A DNA stretch of 51,180 bases from Alphaproteobacteria bacterium bin52 (lineage in GTDB: Bacteria > Pseudomonadota > Alphaproteobacteria > Thalassobaculales > Thalassobaculaceae), in the NCBI GenBank assembly GCA_002238645.1, contig MPMT01000032.1, forward strand, positions 1-51,180, read 5' to 3'. Made by a program: the position numbers and the translations under genes. Every line of letters starts with the position of its first letter. Position 1 is the stretch's first letter. This document shows positions 34,018 through 43,150 of the stretch, in pieces. The notes under the pieces are model-generated. The model saw nothing but the letters and a program-made list of their open reading frames with translations, was not told the origin of the DNA and made no database searches.

Positions 34018-34119
34018 GGCCTGCCCGCCCACACGCACGGACATGCCGGTGCGGACCGCGCTTCTGCATGGGACGACTGTGGCCGGCGGCAGCCCCGGGA
34101 CTGGCAAAAGGCAGACGTG

Positions 34120-34650
34120 ATGGCTGAGACTCACGACGGTGCGACCAGGCGCGACTTCATCCATGTCGCCAGTGCGACGATGGGTGTCGTGGGCGGGGCC
34201 TGCGTTGCGTGGCCGTTCATCCACCAGATGAACCCGGCAGCCGATACCCTGGCGCTCGCGTCGACCGAATTCGACACCGCCGGGGTCGCGGAGGGCATGG
34301 CAGTCACGGTGCTGTGGCGCGGCAAGCCGGTGTTCGTGCGCCACCGCACCGCCGCGGAGATCGAGGCGGCGGGCGCGGTCGACCTCGACAGCCTGCCGGA
34401 TCCCCAGGCCGATGCCGACAGGTCGGAACGCCCGGAAATGCTGGTCCTGGTCGGTGTCTGTACCCACCTCGGCTGCGTTCCGCTGGGGCAGAAGGCGACG
34501 GATCCCCGCGGCGAGTGGGGAGGCTGGTTCTGCCCGTGCCACGGATCGCACTACGATACCTCCGGGCGCATCCGCAAGGGCCCGGCGCCCGAGAATCTCG
34601 AGGTCCCGCCCTACACCTACATTACGGATACGGTCATCAGGATCGGGTGA
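34120..34650 (+). CDS. petA: Rieske iron-sulfur subunit of cytochrome bc1
   Basis: A 176-residue protein. A twin-arginine-like start (TRRDFIHVASATMGVVGGAC) with one membrane helix is followed by the Rieske domain. The 2Fe-2S ligands are in VCTHLGCVPLG and WFCPCHGSHYDTSGR. It takes electrons from quinol at the Qo site and passes them to cytochrome c1. AAAGG is 8 bases before ATG 34120; a GTG one codon earlier is possible. First gene of petABC, 11 bases before petB. Confidence 0.96.
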   Translation: MAETHDGATRRDFIHVASATMGVVGGACVAWPFIHQMNPAADTLALASTEFDTAGVAEGMAVTVLWRGKPVFVRHRTAAEIEAAGAVDLDSLPDPQADADRSERPEMLVLVGVCTHLGCVPLGQKATDPRGEWGGWFCPCHGSHYDTSGRIRKGPAPENLEVPPYTYITDTVIRIG

Positions 34651-34661
34651 GGAGCTGAAGG

Positions 34662-35918
34662 ATGAGCGGCCCGAATTTCTCCAACCCGGTGGTACGGTGG
34701 ATCGAGCACCGGTTGCCGGTCTTCTCGTTCATGCACCACGAACTGCATGAATACCCGACGCCGAAGAACCTGAACTACTGGTGGAATTTCGGGTCCCTGG
34801 CGGGAATGGTGCTGGTCATCATGCTGGTCACCGGCATCGTGCTTGCCATGCATTACACGCCGCATGTCGACTATGCCTTCGCGTCTGTCGAACGCATCAT
34901 GCGCGACGTCAACTACGGCTGGCTGATCCGATACATACATTCGAACGGCGCCAGTTTCTTCTTCATCGTCGTCTACATCCACATCTTCCGCGGCCTCTAC
35001 TACGGTTCGTACAAGGCGCCGCGCGAGCTGCTGTGGATCCTCGGCGTCGTGATCCTGCTGCTGATGATGGCGACGGCCTTCATGGGCTACGTCCTGCCGT
35101 GGGGCCAGATGAGCTTCTGGGGCGCGACGGTGATCACCAACCTGTTCTCGGCCATTCCCGGCATCGGCGACTGGATCGTCACCCTGCTGTGGGGCGGTTT
35201 CGCGGTCGACAACCCGACGCTGAACCGGTTCTATTCCCTGCACTACCTGCTGCCATTCGTGATCGTCGGCGTGGTGGTGCTGCACGTGATCGCGTTGCAC
35301 CGCTTCGGATCGAACAATCCGCTCGGTATCGATATCCGCGGTCAGCAGGATTCGATCCCGTTCCATCCCTACTACACGGTCAAGGACATGTTCGGTCTCG
35401 GCGTGTTCCTGATCTTCTTCTCGGCCGTGGTCTTCTTCCTGCCGAACGCCATGGGGCACGCGGACAACTACATTCCGGCCGATCCGCTGGTCACGCCGGC
35501 CCACATCGTGCCCGAGTGGTACTTCCTGCCGTTCTACGCCATCCTGCGCGCCATTCCCGACAAGCTGCTCGGCGTCATCGCGATGTTCGCGTCGATCGGC
35601 GTGCTGTTCATCCTGCCCTGGCTCGATCGCTCGCCGGTGCGCAGCGCGAGTTTCCGGCCGATCTTCAAGATCTTCTTCTGGGTCCTGCTGGCCGACTGCG
35701 TTCTGCTCACCTATCTGGGCGCCAAGCCGCCGGAGGGGATCTACGTCGTGCTGGCCCGGTTCGGCACGGCCTACTACTTCATCCACTTCCTGCTCCTGCT
35801 GCCCGCGCTGTCGATCTTCGAGACACCGCGTCCGTTGCCGCGCAGCATCAGTCGGCCGGTTCTCGATCCAGCCGGTTCCGTGGCCGCTCCGGCTGCAGTG
35901 TCGAAGGAGGCACCGTGA
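34662..35918 (+). CDS. petB: Cytochrome b of the bc1 complex
   Basis: A 418-residue membrane protein with eight helices and two b-heme sites (histidines in [21 protein letters not shown] and [20 protein letters not shown]). The Qo-site motif is [38 protein letters not shown] and [10 protein letters not shown] are strongly conserved. It oxidises quinol and carries out the Q cycle. GAGGAG precedes the ATG. Its TGA overlaps the petC start. Confidence 0.97.
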   Translation: MSGPNFSNPVVRWIEHRLPVFSFMHHELHEYPTPKNLNYWWNFGSLAGMVLVIMLVTGIVLAMHYTPHVDYAFASVERIMRDVNYGWLIRYIHSNGASFFFIVVYIHIFRGLYYGSYKAPRELLWILGVVILLLMMATAFMGYVLPWGQMSFWGATVITNLFSAIPGIGDWIVTLLWGGFAVDNPTLNRFYSLHYLLPFVIVGVVVLHVIALHRFGSNNPLGIDIRGQQDSIPFHPYYTVKDMFGLGVFLIFFSAVVFFLPNAMGHADNYIPADPLVTPAHIVPEWYFLPFYAILRAIPDKLLGVIAMFASIGVLFILPWLDRSPVRSASFRPIFKIFFWVLLADCVLLTYLGAKPPEGIYVVLARFGTAYYFIHFLLLLPALSIFETPRPLPRSISRPVLDPAGSVAAPAAVSKEAP

Positions 35919-36691
35919 TGCGTGCGCCCGCTCTCCTGGTTGCGGTCGCAACCGCCGTTGCCCTGGTGACGGGCCCCGTCTCGCCGGCCGGGGCGGCCGG
36001 CAGCGGCGCCGAACCGCCGGCACAGGACTGGTCGTTTTCCGGCGTGTTCGGGACCTACGACCGTGCGGAACTGCAGCGCGGCTTTCAGGTCTATGCGGAG
36101 GTCTGTGCCGCCTGCCATTCACTGGATTACATCGCGTTCCGCAACCTGACCGATCTCGGATTCTCCGAGACCGAGGTCAAGGCGATCGCCGCCGAGTACG
36201 AGGTTCCCGCCGCACCCGACGAGAACGGAGAGGTGTTTCCGCGCCCGGCCACTCCGGCGGACCGGTTCCCGGCGCCGTTCGAGAACGCGAATGCGGCGCG
36301 TGCGAGCAACAACGGCGCCCTTCCCCCGGACCTGTCCCTGATCGTCGAGGCGCGTGCCGGGGGTGCGGACTACATCAACGCCGTGCTGGTCGGCTATGCC
36401 GATCCGCCATCCGACACCGACATGGCGGATGGCATGAGCTACAACAGCCACTTTCCCGGCGGCCAGATCGCCATGCCACCGCCCCTGTTCGAGGAGGGGG
36501 TCACCTACGCCGACGGGACGGCCGCAACGGTCGTGCAGCAGGCACGCGATGTGACAGCCTTCCTCGCCTGGGCCAGCGAGCCCAACATGGAGGAACGCAA
36601 GCGCATGGGCGTGATGACCATGATCTTCCTGGTGGTCATGACCGGCCTGCTGTACGTCAGCAAGCGAAGGATCTGGTCCGACGTGCACTGA
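35918..36691 (+). CDS. petC: Cytochrome c1 of the bc1 complex
   Basis: A 257-residue periplasm-facing protein. It has a signal peptide (RAPALLVAVATAVALV, cut after GAAG-type residues), the heme site VCAACHSLDYIAF, the Met ligand region SHFPGGQIAMPPPLFEEG, and a C-terminal anchor helix (GVMTMIFLVVMTGLLYV). It accepts electrons from the Rieske protein and passes them to soluble cytochrome c. AAGGAGG lies 8 bases upstream; the start overlaps the petB stop (TGATG). Confidence 0.96.
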   Translation: MRAPALLVAVATAVALVTGPVSPAGAAGSGAEPPAQDWSFSGVFGTYDRAELQRGFQVYAEVCAACHSLDYIAFRNLTDLGFSETEVKAIAAEYEVPAAPDENGEVFPRPATPADRFPAPFENANAARASNNGALPPDLSLIVEARAGGADYINAVLVGYADPPSDTDMADGMSYNSHFPGGQIAMPPPLFEEGVTYADGTAATVVQQARDVTAFLAWASEPNMEERKRMGVMTMIFLVVMTGLLYVSKRRIWSDVH

Positions 36692-36738
36692 CCGGTTCCG
36701 GTGACCGCACTGCAAGGACCGGCGGGAGGAAGCGGCAC

Positions 36739-37611
36739 ATGGCGCGAGCGGTGCTCGGGATCATCGGCGGCAGCGGCCTGTACGAGTTCGAGGCACTGAC
36801 CGACAGGCGTTGGGAAACCGTCTCCTCGCCGTTCGGCGAGCCATCGGACCAGTTGCTGTTCGGCACCTTCGGGGAGCAGCAGCTGGTGTTCCTGCCCCGC
36901 CACGGTCGCGGCCACGTCCTGCCGCCGAGCGAAATCAACTACCGCGCCAACATCGACGCGCTGAAGCGGGCCGGCGTCACCGACGTCCTGTCACTCAGTG
37001 CGGTCGGCTCGTTTCGCGACGACCTTGCCCCGGGGCATTTCGTGCTGGTCGACCAGTTCGTCGACCGCACATTCGCACGCCACAAGTCGTTCTTCGGCGC
37101 GGGCTGCGTCGCCCACGTCACCTTTTCCCACCCGGTGTCGGCGCGCCTGCAGGATGCGCTGGAGGAGGCGGGCAGGTCGCTCGGGCTGGTGATGCACCGG
37201 GGCGGTGTCTACCTGTGCATGGAGGGTCCACAGTTTTCCACCTACGCCGAGAGCGTGCTGTACCAGTCCTGGGGCTGCGATGTGATCGGCATGACCAACA
37301 TGCCCGAAGCGAAACTGGCCCGGGAGGCCGAGCTGCCCTACGCCACCGTGGCAATGGTCACCGACTACGATTGTTGGCACCCCGATCACGACAGCGTGTC
37401 GGTGGAGGCGATCATCGGTGTCATGACCGCCAATGCCGACAATGCGAGAGCACTGGTCACGGAGGTGGCGCCGCGGCTGGCCGAGCGTCCCGAGGTTGAC
37501 CGGGAAGGCGGTGACCGGGCGCTCGATACCGCGATCGTCACCCACCCGGACATGCGTGATCCGGAATTGCTGGCGAAACTCGATGCCGTGGCGGGGCGCG
37601 TGCTGGGCTGA
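36739..37611 (+). CDS. mtnP: S-methyl-5'-thioadenosine phosphorylase
   Basis: A 290-residue purine phosphorylase of the MTAP type. LGIIGGSGLYEFEAL starts the phosphate-binding fold, FLPRHGRGHVLPPSEINYRA and SAVGSFRDDLAPGHFVLVDQ follow, and the substrate site is GGVYLCMEGPQFSTYAES with IGMTNMPEAKLAREAELPY. It cleaves methylthioadenosine, a SAM by-product, to adenine and methylthioribose-1-phosphate. GGAGGA lies 8 bases before the ATG. It follows petC by 47 bases and precedes a class II aldolase that might act later on the same route. Confidence 0.94.
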   Translation: MARAVLGIIGGSGLYEFEALTDRRWETVSSPFGEPSDQLLFGTFGEQQLVFLPRHGRGHVLPPSEINYRANIDALKRAGVTDVLSLSAVGSFRDDLAPGHFVLVDQFVDRTFARHKSFFGAGCVAHVTFSHPVSARLQDALEEAGRSLGLVMHRGGVYLCMEGPQFSTYAESVLYQSWGCDVIGMTNMPEAKLAREAELPYATVAMVTDYDCWHPDHDSVSVEAIIGVMTANADNARALVTEVAPRLAERPEVDREGGDRALDTAIVTHPDMRDPELLAKLDAVAGRVLG

Positions 37612-37647
37612 GCGCGGACTGCCCCGGGCGGAGGCAGGGATAGGGAA

Positions 37648-38277
37648 ATGTCCGAGACAGCGCAACGCGAGGCAATCGCCAGACTGGCCCGGTCGATTTT
37701 CGAACGTGGTCTGACCTGCGGTAGTTCCGGAAACATCAGCGTCAGACTCGAGGATGGCTGGCTGATGACGCCCACCGGCACCAGCATGGGCGAGCTCGAC
37801 CCCGCCCGCCTGTCCCGACTCGATGCCGAGGGCAGGCTGGTATCCGGAGATGCTCCCACCAAGGAGAGCTTCCTGCACCTGGCGATGTACGAGCAGCGTC
37901 CGTCCGCTGGCGCCGTCGTGCACCTGCACTCGACGCACTCGGTGGCCGTGAGCTGTCTTGCCGACGTCGATCCGGCCAACGTGCTGCCGCCGATTACCGC
38001 CTACTACGTGATGAGGATCGGCGTGCTGCCGCTGGTGCCGTACTATCCGCCGGGCGACCTTGATCTCGCCCGCGCGGTCCGGGAAATGGCGTCGGCCCAT
38101 CACGCGGTCCTGCTGGCCAATCATGGACCGGTGGTGGCGGGAACGTCGCTCGAGGACGCGGTCTACGCCACCGAGGAGCTGGAGGAGGCTGCGCGGCTGT
38201 TCCTGATGCTGCGCTCGATGAACACACGGTTCCTGACCCCGGCGCAGGTTGCGGAGCTGAAGACGCGACGCGCCTGA
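37648..38277 (+). CDS. Class II aldolase/adducin-family protein (OtnC/Ald2-like)
   Basis: A 209-residue zinc aldolase-fold protein: LTCGSSGNISVRLEDGWLMT, SGDAPTKESFLHLAMYEQRP, VVHLHSTHSVAVSCL with the zinc His pair, and LLANHGPVVAG with the third His. Sequence pattern is closest to OtnC (3-oxo-tetronate 4-phosphate decarboxylase). Position directly after mtnP instead suggests the aldolase of the MTA-to-DHAP shunt known from Rhodospirillum, which is a member of the same superfamily. The window has no mtnA, needed between the two. Function is therefore open. Confidence 0.85.
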   Translation: MSETAQREAIARLARSIFERGLTCGSSGNISVRLEDGWLMTPTGTSMGELDPARLSRLDAEGRLVSGDAPTKESFLHLAMYEQRPSAGAVVHLHSTHSVAVSCLADVDPANVLPPITAYYVMRIGVLPLVPYYPPGDLDLARAVREMASAHHAVLLANHGPVVAGTSLEDAVYATEELEEAARLFLMLRSMNTRFLTPAQVAELKTRRA

Positions 38278-38285
38278 CTGCCCGG

Positions 38286-39575
38286 TCACAGGCTCCAGTA
38301 GGTGATGTCGCCTGCCAGCGTGGCCGGGTCGAGTGCGGACTTGATGTCGATCAGCACCCGGGCTCCGTCGGGCCGCAGCAGTCCGGTCAGCCGGGCAGGG
38401 GAGTCCTCGAGATAGACCGAGTGCGGAACCGCGAGGACAAGGGCGTCGAGCCCGGTGGGCCGGTCGAGCCCGCAGGTCTCGATCCCGGTTGCCTCGGCAA
38501 GTGCGACGGCATTGGCATGCGGGTCGTGCGCCAGCACCTCGGCACCGTAGTCACGCAGTGCGTGCACGATGGCGGGCGACTGGCTGTTGCGGAAGTCGGA
38601 GACGTTCTCCTTGAAGGTCATCCCGAGCACCCCGATCCGGGCTGATTGCGGGGTGCAGGCCGCGCCGGAGAGCAGGGTGAGGATGCGCCGGACGACGAAG
38701 CCGGGCAGTTCGCCGTTAAGCCGCCGCGCGGCACGGATCACCTCGGGGTAGTAGCCCAGGCTCTCGGCCCTGGAAATCAGGTAGTGCGGATCAACCCCAA
38801 TACAGTGGCCGCCGACCAGGCCCGGGGTGAAGCGCTGGAAGTTCCACTTGGTCGCCGCCGCCTCGAGCACTTCAGTCGTGCGCAGTCCCAGGCGGTCGAA
38901 GATCATCGCCAGTTCGTTCATCAGGGCGATATTGAGATCGCGCTGCACGTTCTCGACGATCTTGGCGGCTTCCGCCACCTGGATCGACGCCGCCCGGTGC
39001 AGGCCGCCGGAGATTACCGGGCCGTACAGTGCCGCCATGCGCTCGAGCGTCGGGTTGTCTTGGCCGGCAATGATCCTGGTCACCGATTCGAGCGTGCGGT
39101 GCCCGTCACCCGGACTGATGCGTTCCGGCGAGTAGCCGAGCGCGAAGTCGATGCCGGCCCGCAGGCCTGACACCTCGGCGATCAGCGGTCCGCACACCTC
39201 CTCGGTGGCGCCAGGATACAGTGTCGATTCCACGATCACGAGGTCGCCGGGCGCGATCGAGGCGGCAATGGTGCGGCAGGCGCTGCGGACAAGACTGAGA
39301 TCGGGCCTGCGGTCGCTGCTGATCGGGGTGGGCACAGTGACGATGTAGACGCTCGCACACGCGATGTCCCCGGGCTCGCTGGTCAGGACCAGGGAAGCCG
39401 GAATCTCGAGTGCAGCTTCGCCAATGGCGTTCCGGTCCGTCCCCGACCGGAGCTCGGCAATCCGGGCGTGGTCCGTATCGAACCCCACCACGCGCGGATG
39501 ATGACGTGCGAGCGCCAGTGAGAGCGGCAGTCCGACATAGCCGATTCCGAGCACGGCGATGGCTTGTTCGGGCAC
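38286..39575 (-). CDS. UDP-sugar dehydrogenase (TviB/WbpO-type)
   Basis: A 429-residue nucleotide-sugar dehydrogenase starting at GTG 39575. The NAD motif is VLGIGYVGLPLSLALARHHP, the C-domain starts WNFQRFTPGLVGGHCIGVDP with the catalytic Cys, and LGMTFKENVSDFRNSQS marks the end domain. The WNFQRFTPG segment favours the UDP-N-acetylhexosamine C6 dehydrogenases that feed capsule or O-antigen synthesis. The ribosome site AGGAG is about 12 bases upstream, longer than ideal. Has its own promoter match; divergent from chrA. Confidence 0.9.
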   Translation of the reverse strand: MPEQAIAVLGIGYVGLPLSLALARHHPRVVGFDTDHARIAELRSGTDRNAIGEAALEIPASLVLTSEPGDIACASVYIVTVPTPISSDRRPDLSLVRSACRTIAASIAPGDLVIVESTLYPGATEEVCGPLIAEVSGLRAGIDFALGYSPERISPGDGHRTLESVTRIIAGQDNPTLERMAALYGPVISGGLHRAASIQVAEAAKIVENVQRDLNIALMNELAMIFDRLGLRTTEVLEAAATKWNFQRFTPGLVGGHCIGVDPHYLISRAESLGYYPEVIRAARRLNGELPGFVVRRILTLLSGAACTPQSARIGVLGMTFKENVSDFRNSQSPAIVHALRDYGAEVLAHDPHANAVALAEATGIETCGLDRPTGLDALVLAVPHSVYLEDSPARLTGLLRPDGARVLIDIKSALDPATLAGDITYWSL

Positions 39576-39937
39576 GGGTCGTGCGTTCTCCTGTCGGGTT
39601 GCGCAGTTGCTCTATCGGGCCCGGGTGTGGCTGTCAATCGGGACCCGAATGGGCGGCAGCATCACGCTGCGTGCCCGTGATCGGTTTCGCGGGCTCACGG
39701 GCCAGGCAACCCCGCCGCTCCCCGCGCCGCAGGCCCGGAGCCGGAATGCCCACTGCCGGGTTCAGGCCGGTGTGACCGGCGCACGGCTTCGAATTTCCTG
39801 TGTCAGATGCGGGCAGGGACCGCGCCGTCACCGGTCTCGACCCGGCCCGCGCCCGTCTCGACAGTGCGCGCCTGTTCTGGCAGATACGGAGACCGCAGAC
39901 GCTGACCCCGGGCCCGACCGGCCTTCCGGAGACATGA
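39576..39937. other. Divergent spacer between the dehydrogenase and chrA
   Basis: 362 bases without a supported gene. Apart from the minus-strand promoter at 39609-39637 and the chrA ribosome site (GGAG at 39928-39931), I recognise nothing. Confidence 0.5.
39609..39637 (-). promoter_or_regulatory. Candidate promoter of the UDP-sugar dehydrogenase gene
   Basis: Minus-strand TTGACA (39637-39632) and TAGAGC (39614-39609) with a 17-base spacer, about 35 bases before the GTG start. Confidence 0.5.
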
Positions 39938-41302
39938 ATGACCCCACAGCTCCGGGAAACCGACCGCACTCCCGGGCTCGGAGAGGCGTTCGCGGTCTGG
40001 CTTCGCGTCGGGATCCTGAGTTTCGGCGGGCCGGCCGGACAGATTGCGCTGATGCACCGCATGGTGGTCGAGGAGCGGCGCTGGATCGACGAGACGCGGT
40101 TCCTGCACGCCCTCAACTACTGCATGCTGTTGCCAGGACCTGAAGCGCAGCAGCTCGCGACCTACATCGGCTGGCTCATCCACCGGACCGCCGGCGGCCT
40201 GATTGCCGGGCTGTTGTTCATCCTGCCGGGCGCCCTTGTCATGCTCGCCCTGAGCGTCGCCTACCTGCTCTGGGCCGACCTTCCCCTGGTCACTGCCGCC
40301 TTCGAGGGGATCAAGGCGGCGGTCCTGGTCATCGTGGTCGAGGCGGTGGTCCGGATTGCCCGCCGGGCACTGGTCGATGCGGTGATGGTCGCGATCTCGA
40401 TTGCCGCCTTCATTGCGATATTCGTGCTCGCGGTCCCCTTCCCGGCGATCGTTGCCTGTGCCGCCTTCGCAGGACTGCTTTCCGGCCTGTTGCGCACCGG
40501 CCCGGCCCTCGGCGAGACGGTCGGTCGCGACGGCGACGGCGAGACGGTGATCGCGCGACTGGAGGCGTCGGGACGGCTGGACCATACCCGGCCCGATGCC
40601 CGGCGTGCCGTGATGCTGGTCGCGGTCTTCGCGGTGCTCTGGGCGGCACCGGTCGTCCTGCTGCTCGGTCTGCTCGGTTCCGAGCACGTGCTGGCCCGCC
40701 AGTCGGTGTTCTTCAGCAAGCTGGCGGTGGTGACCTTCGGCGGGGCCTATGCGGTTCTGGCCTACATGGCCCAGCAGGCAGTCGAGGCGTTCGGCTGGCT
40801 CACGCCGCAGGAGATGCTGGACGGGCTCGGACTCGCCGAGACCACGCCGGGTCCCCTGATACTGGTCACCCAGTTCGTCGGCTTCCTCGGAGCAGCGCGC
40901 CTCGCCGGAGGAGATGCGATCTGGTCCGGCGTACTCGGTACCGTCGTGACCCTGTGGGTGACCTTCACCCCGTGCTTCCTGTGGATCTTCCTCGGCGCGC
41001 CGTGGGTCGAGCGGCTTCGCGGCAACCGGGCGATCTCTTCAGCACTGTCGGGGATCACCGCCGCCGTGGTCGGGGTGGTGCTGAACCTGGCGGTCTGGTT
41101 CGGACTGCACGTGAGCTTCTTGGAACTGGTGCCGAGCGGCCTCGCTTGGGTGGCCTTCGAGATCCCGGTGCCGGACAGCATCCGCCCGTCCAGTCTGGCG
41201 CTGACCGCCCTCGCCGTGCTGCTGCTCCCGGTGCTTCGCCAGGGCGTGTTGCGAACACTTGCCGGATGCGCCGCGGCAGGCATGATGCTTGCGGTGCTGT
41301 AG
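39938..41302 (+). CDS. chrA: Chromate transporter (ChrA, two-domain form)
   Basis: A 454-residue membrane protein with two CHR half-domains and about ten to twelve helices. Family motifs are ILSFGGPAGQIALMHRMVVE and LNYCMLLPGPEAQQLATYIG in the first half, and LAVVTFGGAYAVLAYMAQQA and LAETTPGPLILVTQFVGFLG in the second. ChrA exports chromate by proton-driven exchange. The ATG at 39938 has GGAG 6 bases upstream. No chrB regulator is nearby. The alpha/beta hydrolase follows 23 bases later. Confidence 0.94.
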   Translation: MTPQLRETDRTPGLGEAFAVWLRVGILSFGGPAGQIALMHRMVVEERRWIDETRFLHALNYCMLLPGPEAQQLATYIGWLIHRTAGGLIAGLLFILPGALVMLALSVAYLLWADLPLVTAAFEGIKAAVLVIVVEAVVRIARRALVDAVMVAISIAAFIAIFVLAVPFPAIVACAAFAGLLSGLLRTGPALGETVGRDGDGETVIARLEASGRLDHTRPDARRAVMLVAVFAVLWAAPVVLLLGLLGSEHVLARQSVFFSKLAVVTFGGAYAVLAYMAQQAVEAFGWLTPQEMLDGLGLAETTPGPLILVTQFVGFLGAARLAGGDAIWSGVLGTVVTLWVTFTPCFLWIFLGAPWVERLRGNRAISSALSGITAAVVGVVLNLAVWFGLHVSFLELVPSGLAWVAFEIPVPDSIRPSSLALTALAVLLLPVLRQGVLRTLAGCAAAGMMLAVL

Positions 41303-41325
41303 CAGGCGGGACAGGGATACCGGAC

Positions 41326-42114
41326 ATGACCGACCATGAACGCAGGATCGTGCAAACCGCGAGGGGTCCGGTGTCGTACCGCGAAGCCGGGAGCGGACCC
41401 GCACTGCTGCTGCTGCACGGCATCGGCGGCAACAGCCGGTCGTGGCGCTGCCAGCTGGAGGACTTGTCCTGCGACTGGCGTGTCGTCGCCTGGGATGCGC
41501 CGGGCTACGGCGAGACGGTTGCGGCGGATCCCGACCTCAAGAGTTACGCGGCGGTTGCCGCCGCCCTGCTCTCGGCACTCGACATCGACCGTGCCCAGGT
41601 GCTCGGTCACTCGATGGGCGGTGTCATTGCCCAGGGACTCGCCGGGCTGTTCGGGGAACGGGTCGATCGGCTGATCCTGTCCGGCACCTGGACCGGTGAC
41701 GGTGCGGAGGGACCGCTGGGCCCGCGCTGGACCGCGAGACTCGATGACCGGCGCCGGATGGGTCCCGAGGCCTACGGCCGCACACGGGCTACGGCCATGG
41801 CGGCGGCGGGGGCGTCGAGCGACGTCGTGGACGAACTCGCCGGGATCGCGTCGGAAGTCCCGCTCGCCGGCCTGGAACCGGCCTGCCTGGTGCTCCACCA
41901 CGCCGATACGCGGCCGCTCGCGCGGGGTTTCGCGATGCCGGTCCTGGTGCTGTCGGGAGCAGGAGACGGGATCATCGCACCGGAGCGCAGCGAAGAACTC
42001 ACCGCGATCATCCCCGATGCCCGCTCGATTCGCATCCCCGGCGCGGGTCATGCGGCCTACCTGGAGAACCCCGACGCCTACAACGCCGAGGTTCGCGGGT
42101 TCCTTGCGCCCTGA
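41326..42114 (+). CDS. Alpha/beta-fold hydrolase
   Basis: A 262-residue hydrolase. The oxyanion HG motif is LLLLHGIGGNSRSW, the nucleophile elbow LGHSMGGVIAQGLAG places Ser near residue 96, the acid is in LSGAGDGIIAPE, and the His is in PGAGHAAYLENPDAYN. A lactonase, enol-lactonase or esterase role is plausible; sequence alone does not choose. It is 23 bases after chrA and probably co-transcribed. It converges with the MBL gene, 12 bases away. Confidence 0.88.
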   Translation: MTDHERRIVQTARGPVSYREAGSGPALLLLHGIGGNSRSWRCQLEDLSCDWRVVAWDAPGYGETVAADPDLKSYAAVAAALLSALDIDRAQVLGHSMGGVIAQGLAGLFGERVDRLILSGTWTGDGAEGPLGPRWTARLDDRRRMGPEAYGRTRATAMAAAGASSDVVDELAGIASEVPLAGLEPACLVLHHADTRPLARGFAMPVLVLSGAGDGIIAPERSEELTAIIPDARSIRIPGAGHAAYLENPDAYNAEVRGFLAP

Positions 42115-42126
42115 ACGGGCGCTCCT

Positions 42127-43002
42127 TCACACGGTGAAGCGCCAGGCCTCGGGTACCATCCGCCAGCCGCTGCCGTTCCGGACCATGTGGCAGAAGCCCG
42201 GGAAGTGCAGGTGCATGCCCGCAACCAGCATCCGGTCGGTGGCTGTCATGTCGAAGGCCCGCCTGCGGGCCTGGATCGCGGCGTCGGGATCGACATCGAA
42301 CACCATGGTCACTTCAGGCTGACGGACCTGGATGTCGGGAACGTGGCAGATGTCGCCCCAGATCAGCAGGGTGTCACCGCCCGACGCGACCAGGTAGCCG
42401 GTATGCCCTGGCGTGTGTCCGGCAAGCGGCACCGCGGTGACGTTCGGAAACGGCTCGCCGCCCGGTGATGCCAGGCGGTCCCGGTACGGAGCGGCCTGGG
42501 TCCGTGCCGCGTCGAAGTAGCGCGCCCGGGCGGTCTCGTCGGCACGCGAGCGCGCGGTGTCGTCGTGCCAGTGCGCCAGTTCCTTCTCGTCGACGACCAG
42601 TTGTGCCTCGGGAAACAGCCTCGTGCCGTCGGCATCGGCAAGGCCGTTGGAATGGTCGGGATGCATGTGGGTAAGAAGAATGGTGTCGACATCGCCGGCA
42701 GCAATGCCGAGACGGGCAAGAAGACCATGGAGCCTGCCCAGCGTCGGCCCCATGCTGTCGCCCGAACCGGTGTCGACCAGGGCGGTACGGGTCCCGCTTT
42801 GCAGCAGGTAGCAGTTGACCGAGATTCGTGGCGGAGCCGGCCGGAAGTTCTCGCGCAGCACCGTTTCGGCCCCGGCGGCGTCGATGCCGCGCAGCACCTC
42901 GAAGGTGGCGTCGAGATAGCCGTCGGAGATCGCGGTTACGAGAACATCACCGATCCGGCACCGGTACAGTCCCGGAACCTGGTTGCTGTCATGTTGGGTC
43001 AC
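42127..43002 (-). CDS. MBL-fold metallo-hydrolase
   Basis: A 291-residue metallo-beta-lactamase-fold protein. The HxHxDH motif is LLTHMHPDHSNGLADADG, and further ligands are in VPLAGHTPGHTGYLV and LIWGDICHVPD, giving a complete dinuclear site. ALVDTGSGDSMGPTLGRL is the usual preceding strand. It resembles quorum-quenching lactonase and related hydrolases but the substrate is unknown. The start is taken as GTG 43002, with TGGAG upstream; earlier codons look non-coding. Confidence 0.88.
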   Translation of the reverse strand: MTQHDSNQVPGLYRCRIGDVLVTAISDGYLDATFEVLRGIDAAGAETVLRENFRPAPPRISVNCYLLQSGTRTALVDTGSGDSMGPTLGRLHGLLARLGIAAGDVDTILLTHMHPDHSNGLADADGTRLFPEAQLVVDEKELAHWHDDTARSRADETARARYFDAARTQAAPYRDRLASPGGEPFPNVTAVPLAGHTPGHTGYLVASGGDTLLIWGDICHVPDIQVRQPEVTMVFDVDPDAAIQARRRAFDMTATDRMLVAGMHLHFPGFCHMVRNGSGWRMVPEAWRFTV

Positions 43003-43150
43003 TGCTCTGTACTCCAGGGTCGATGGATCGCGGTGATCACACCATCCCGGGCGACGGCCGCCAACCCCCGGGTGCCAACGGCTTGAACCCGCCCCACGCG
43101 GAGTGGCAGGGTGCGGGCCCGCACGGCACTGCCAGCAGAGGCGAATCGGC

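Noticed and set aside
39631..39640. TGTCAATCG resembling half of the palindrome at 50191
   Set aside because: The shared bases are mostly the complement of a TTGACA -35 box, so a common regulator is not supported.
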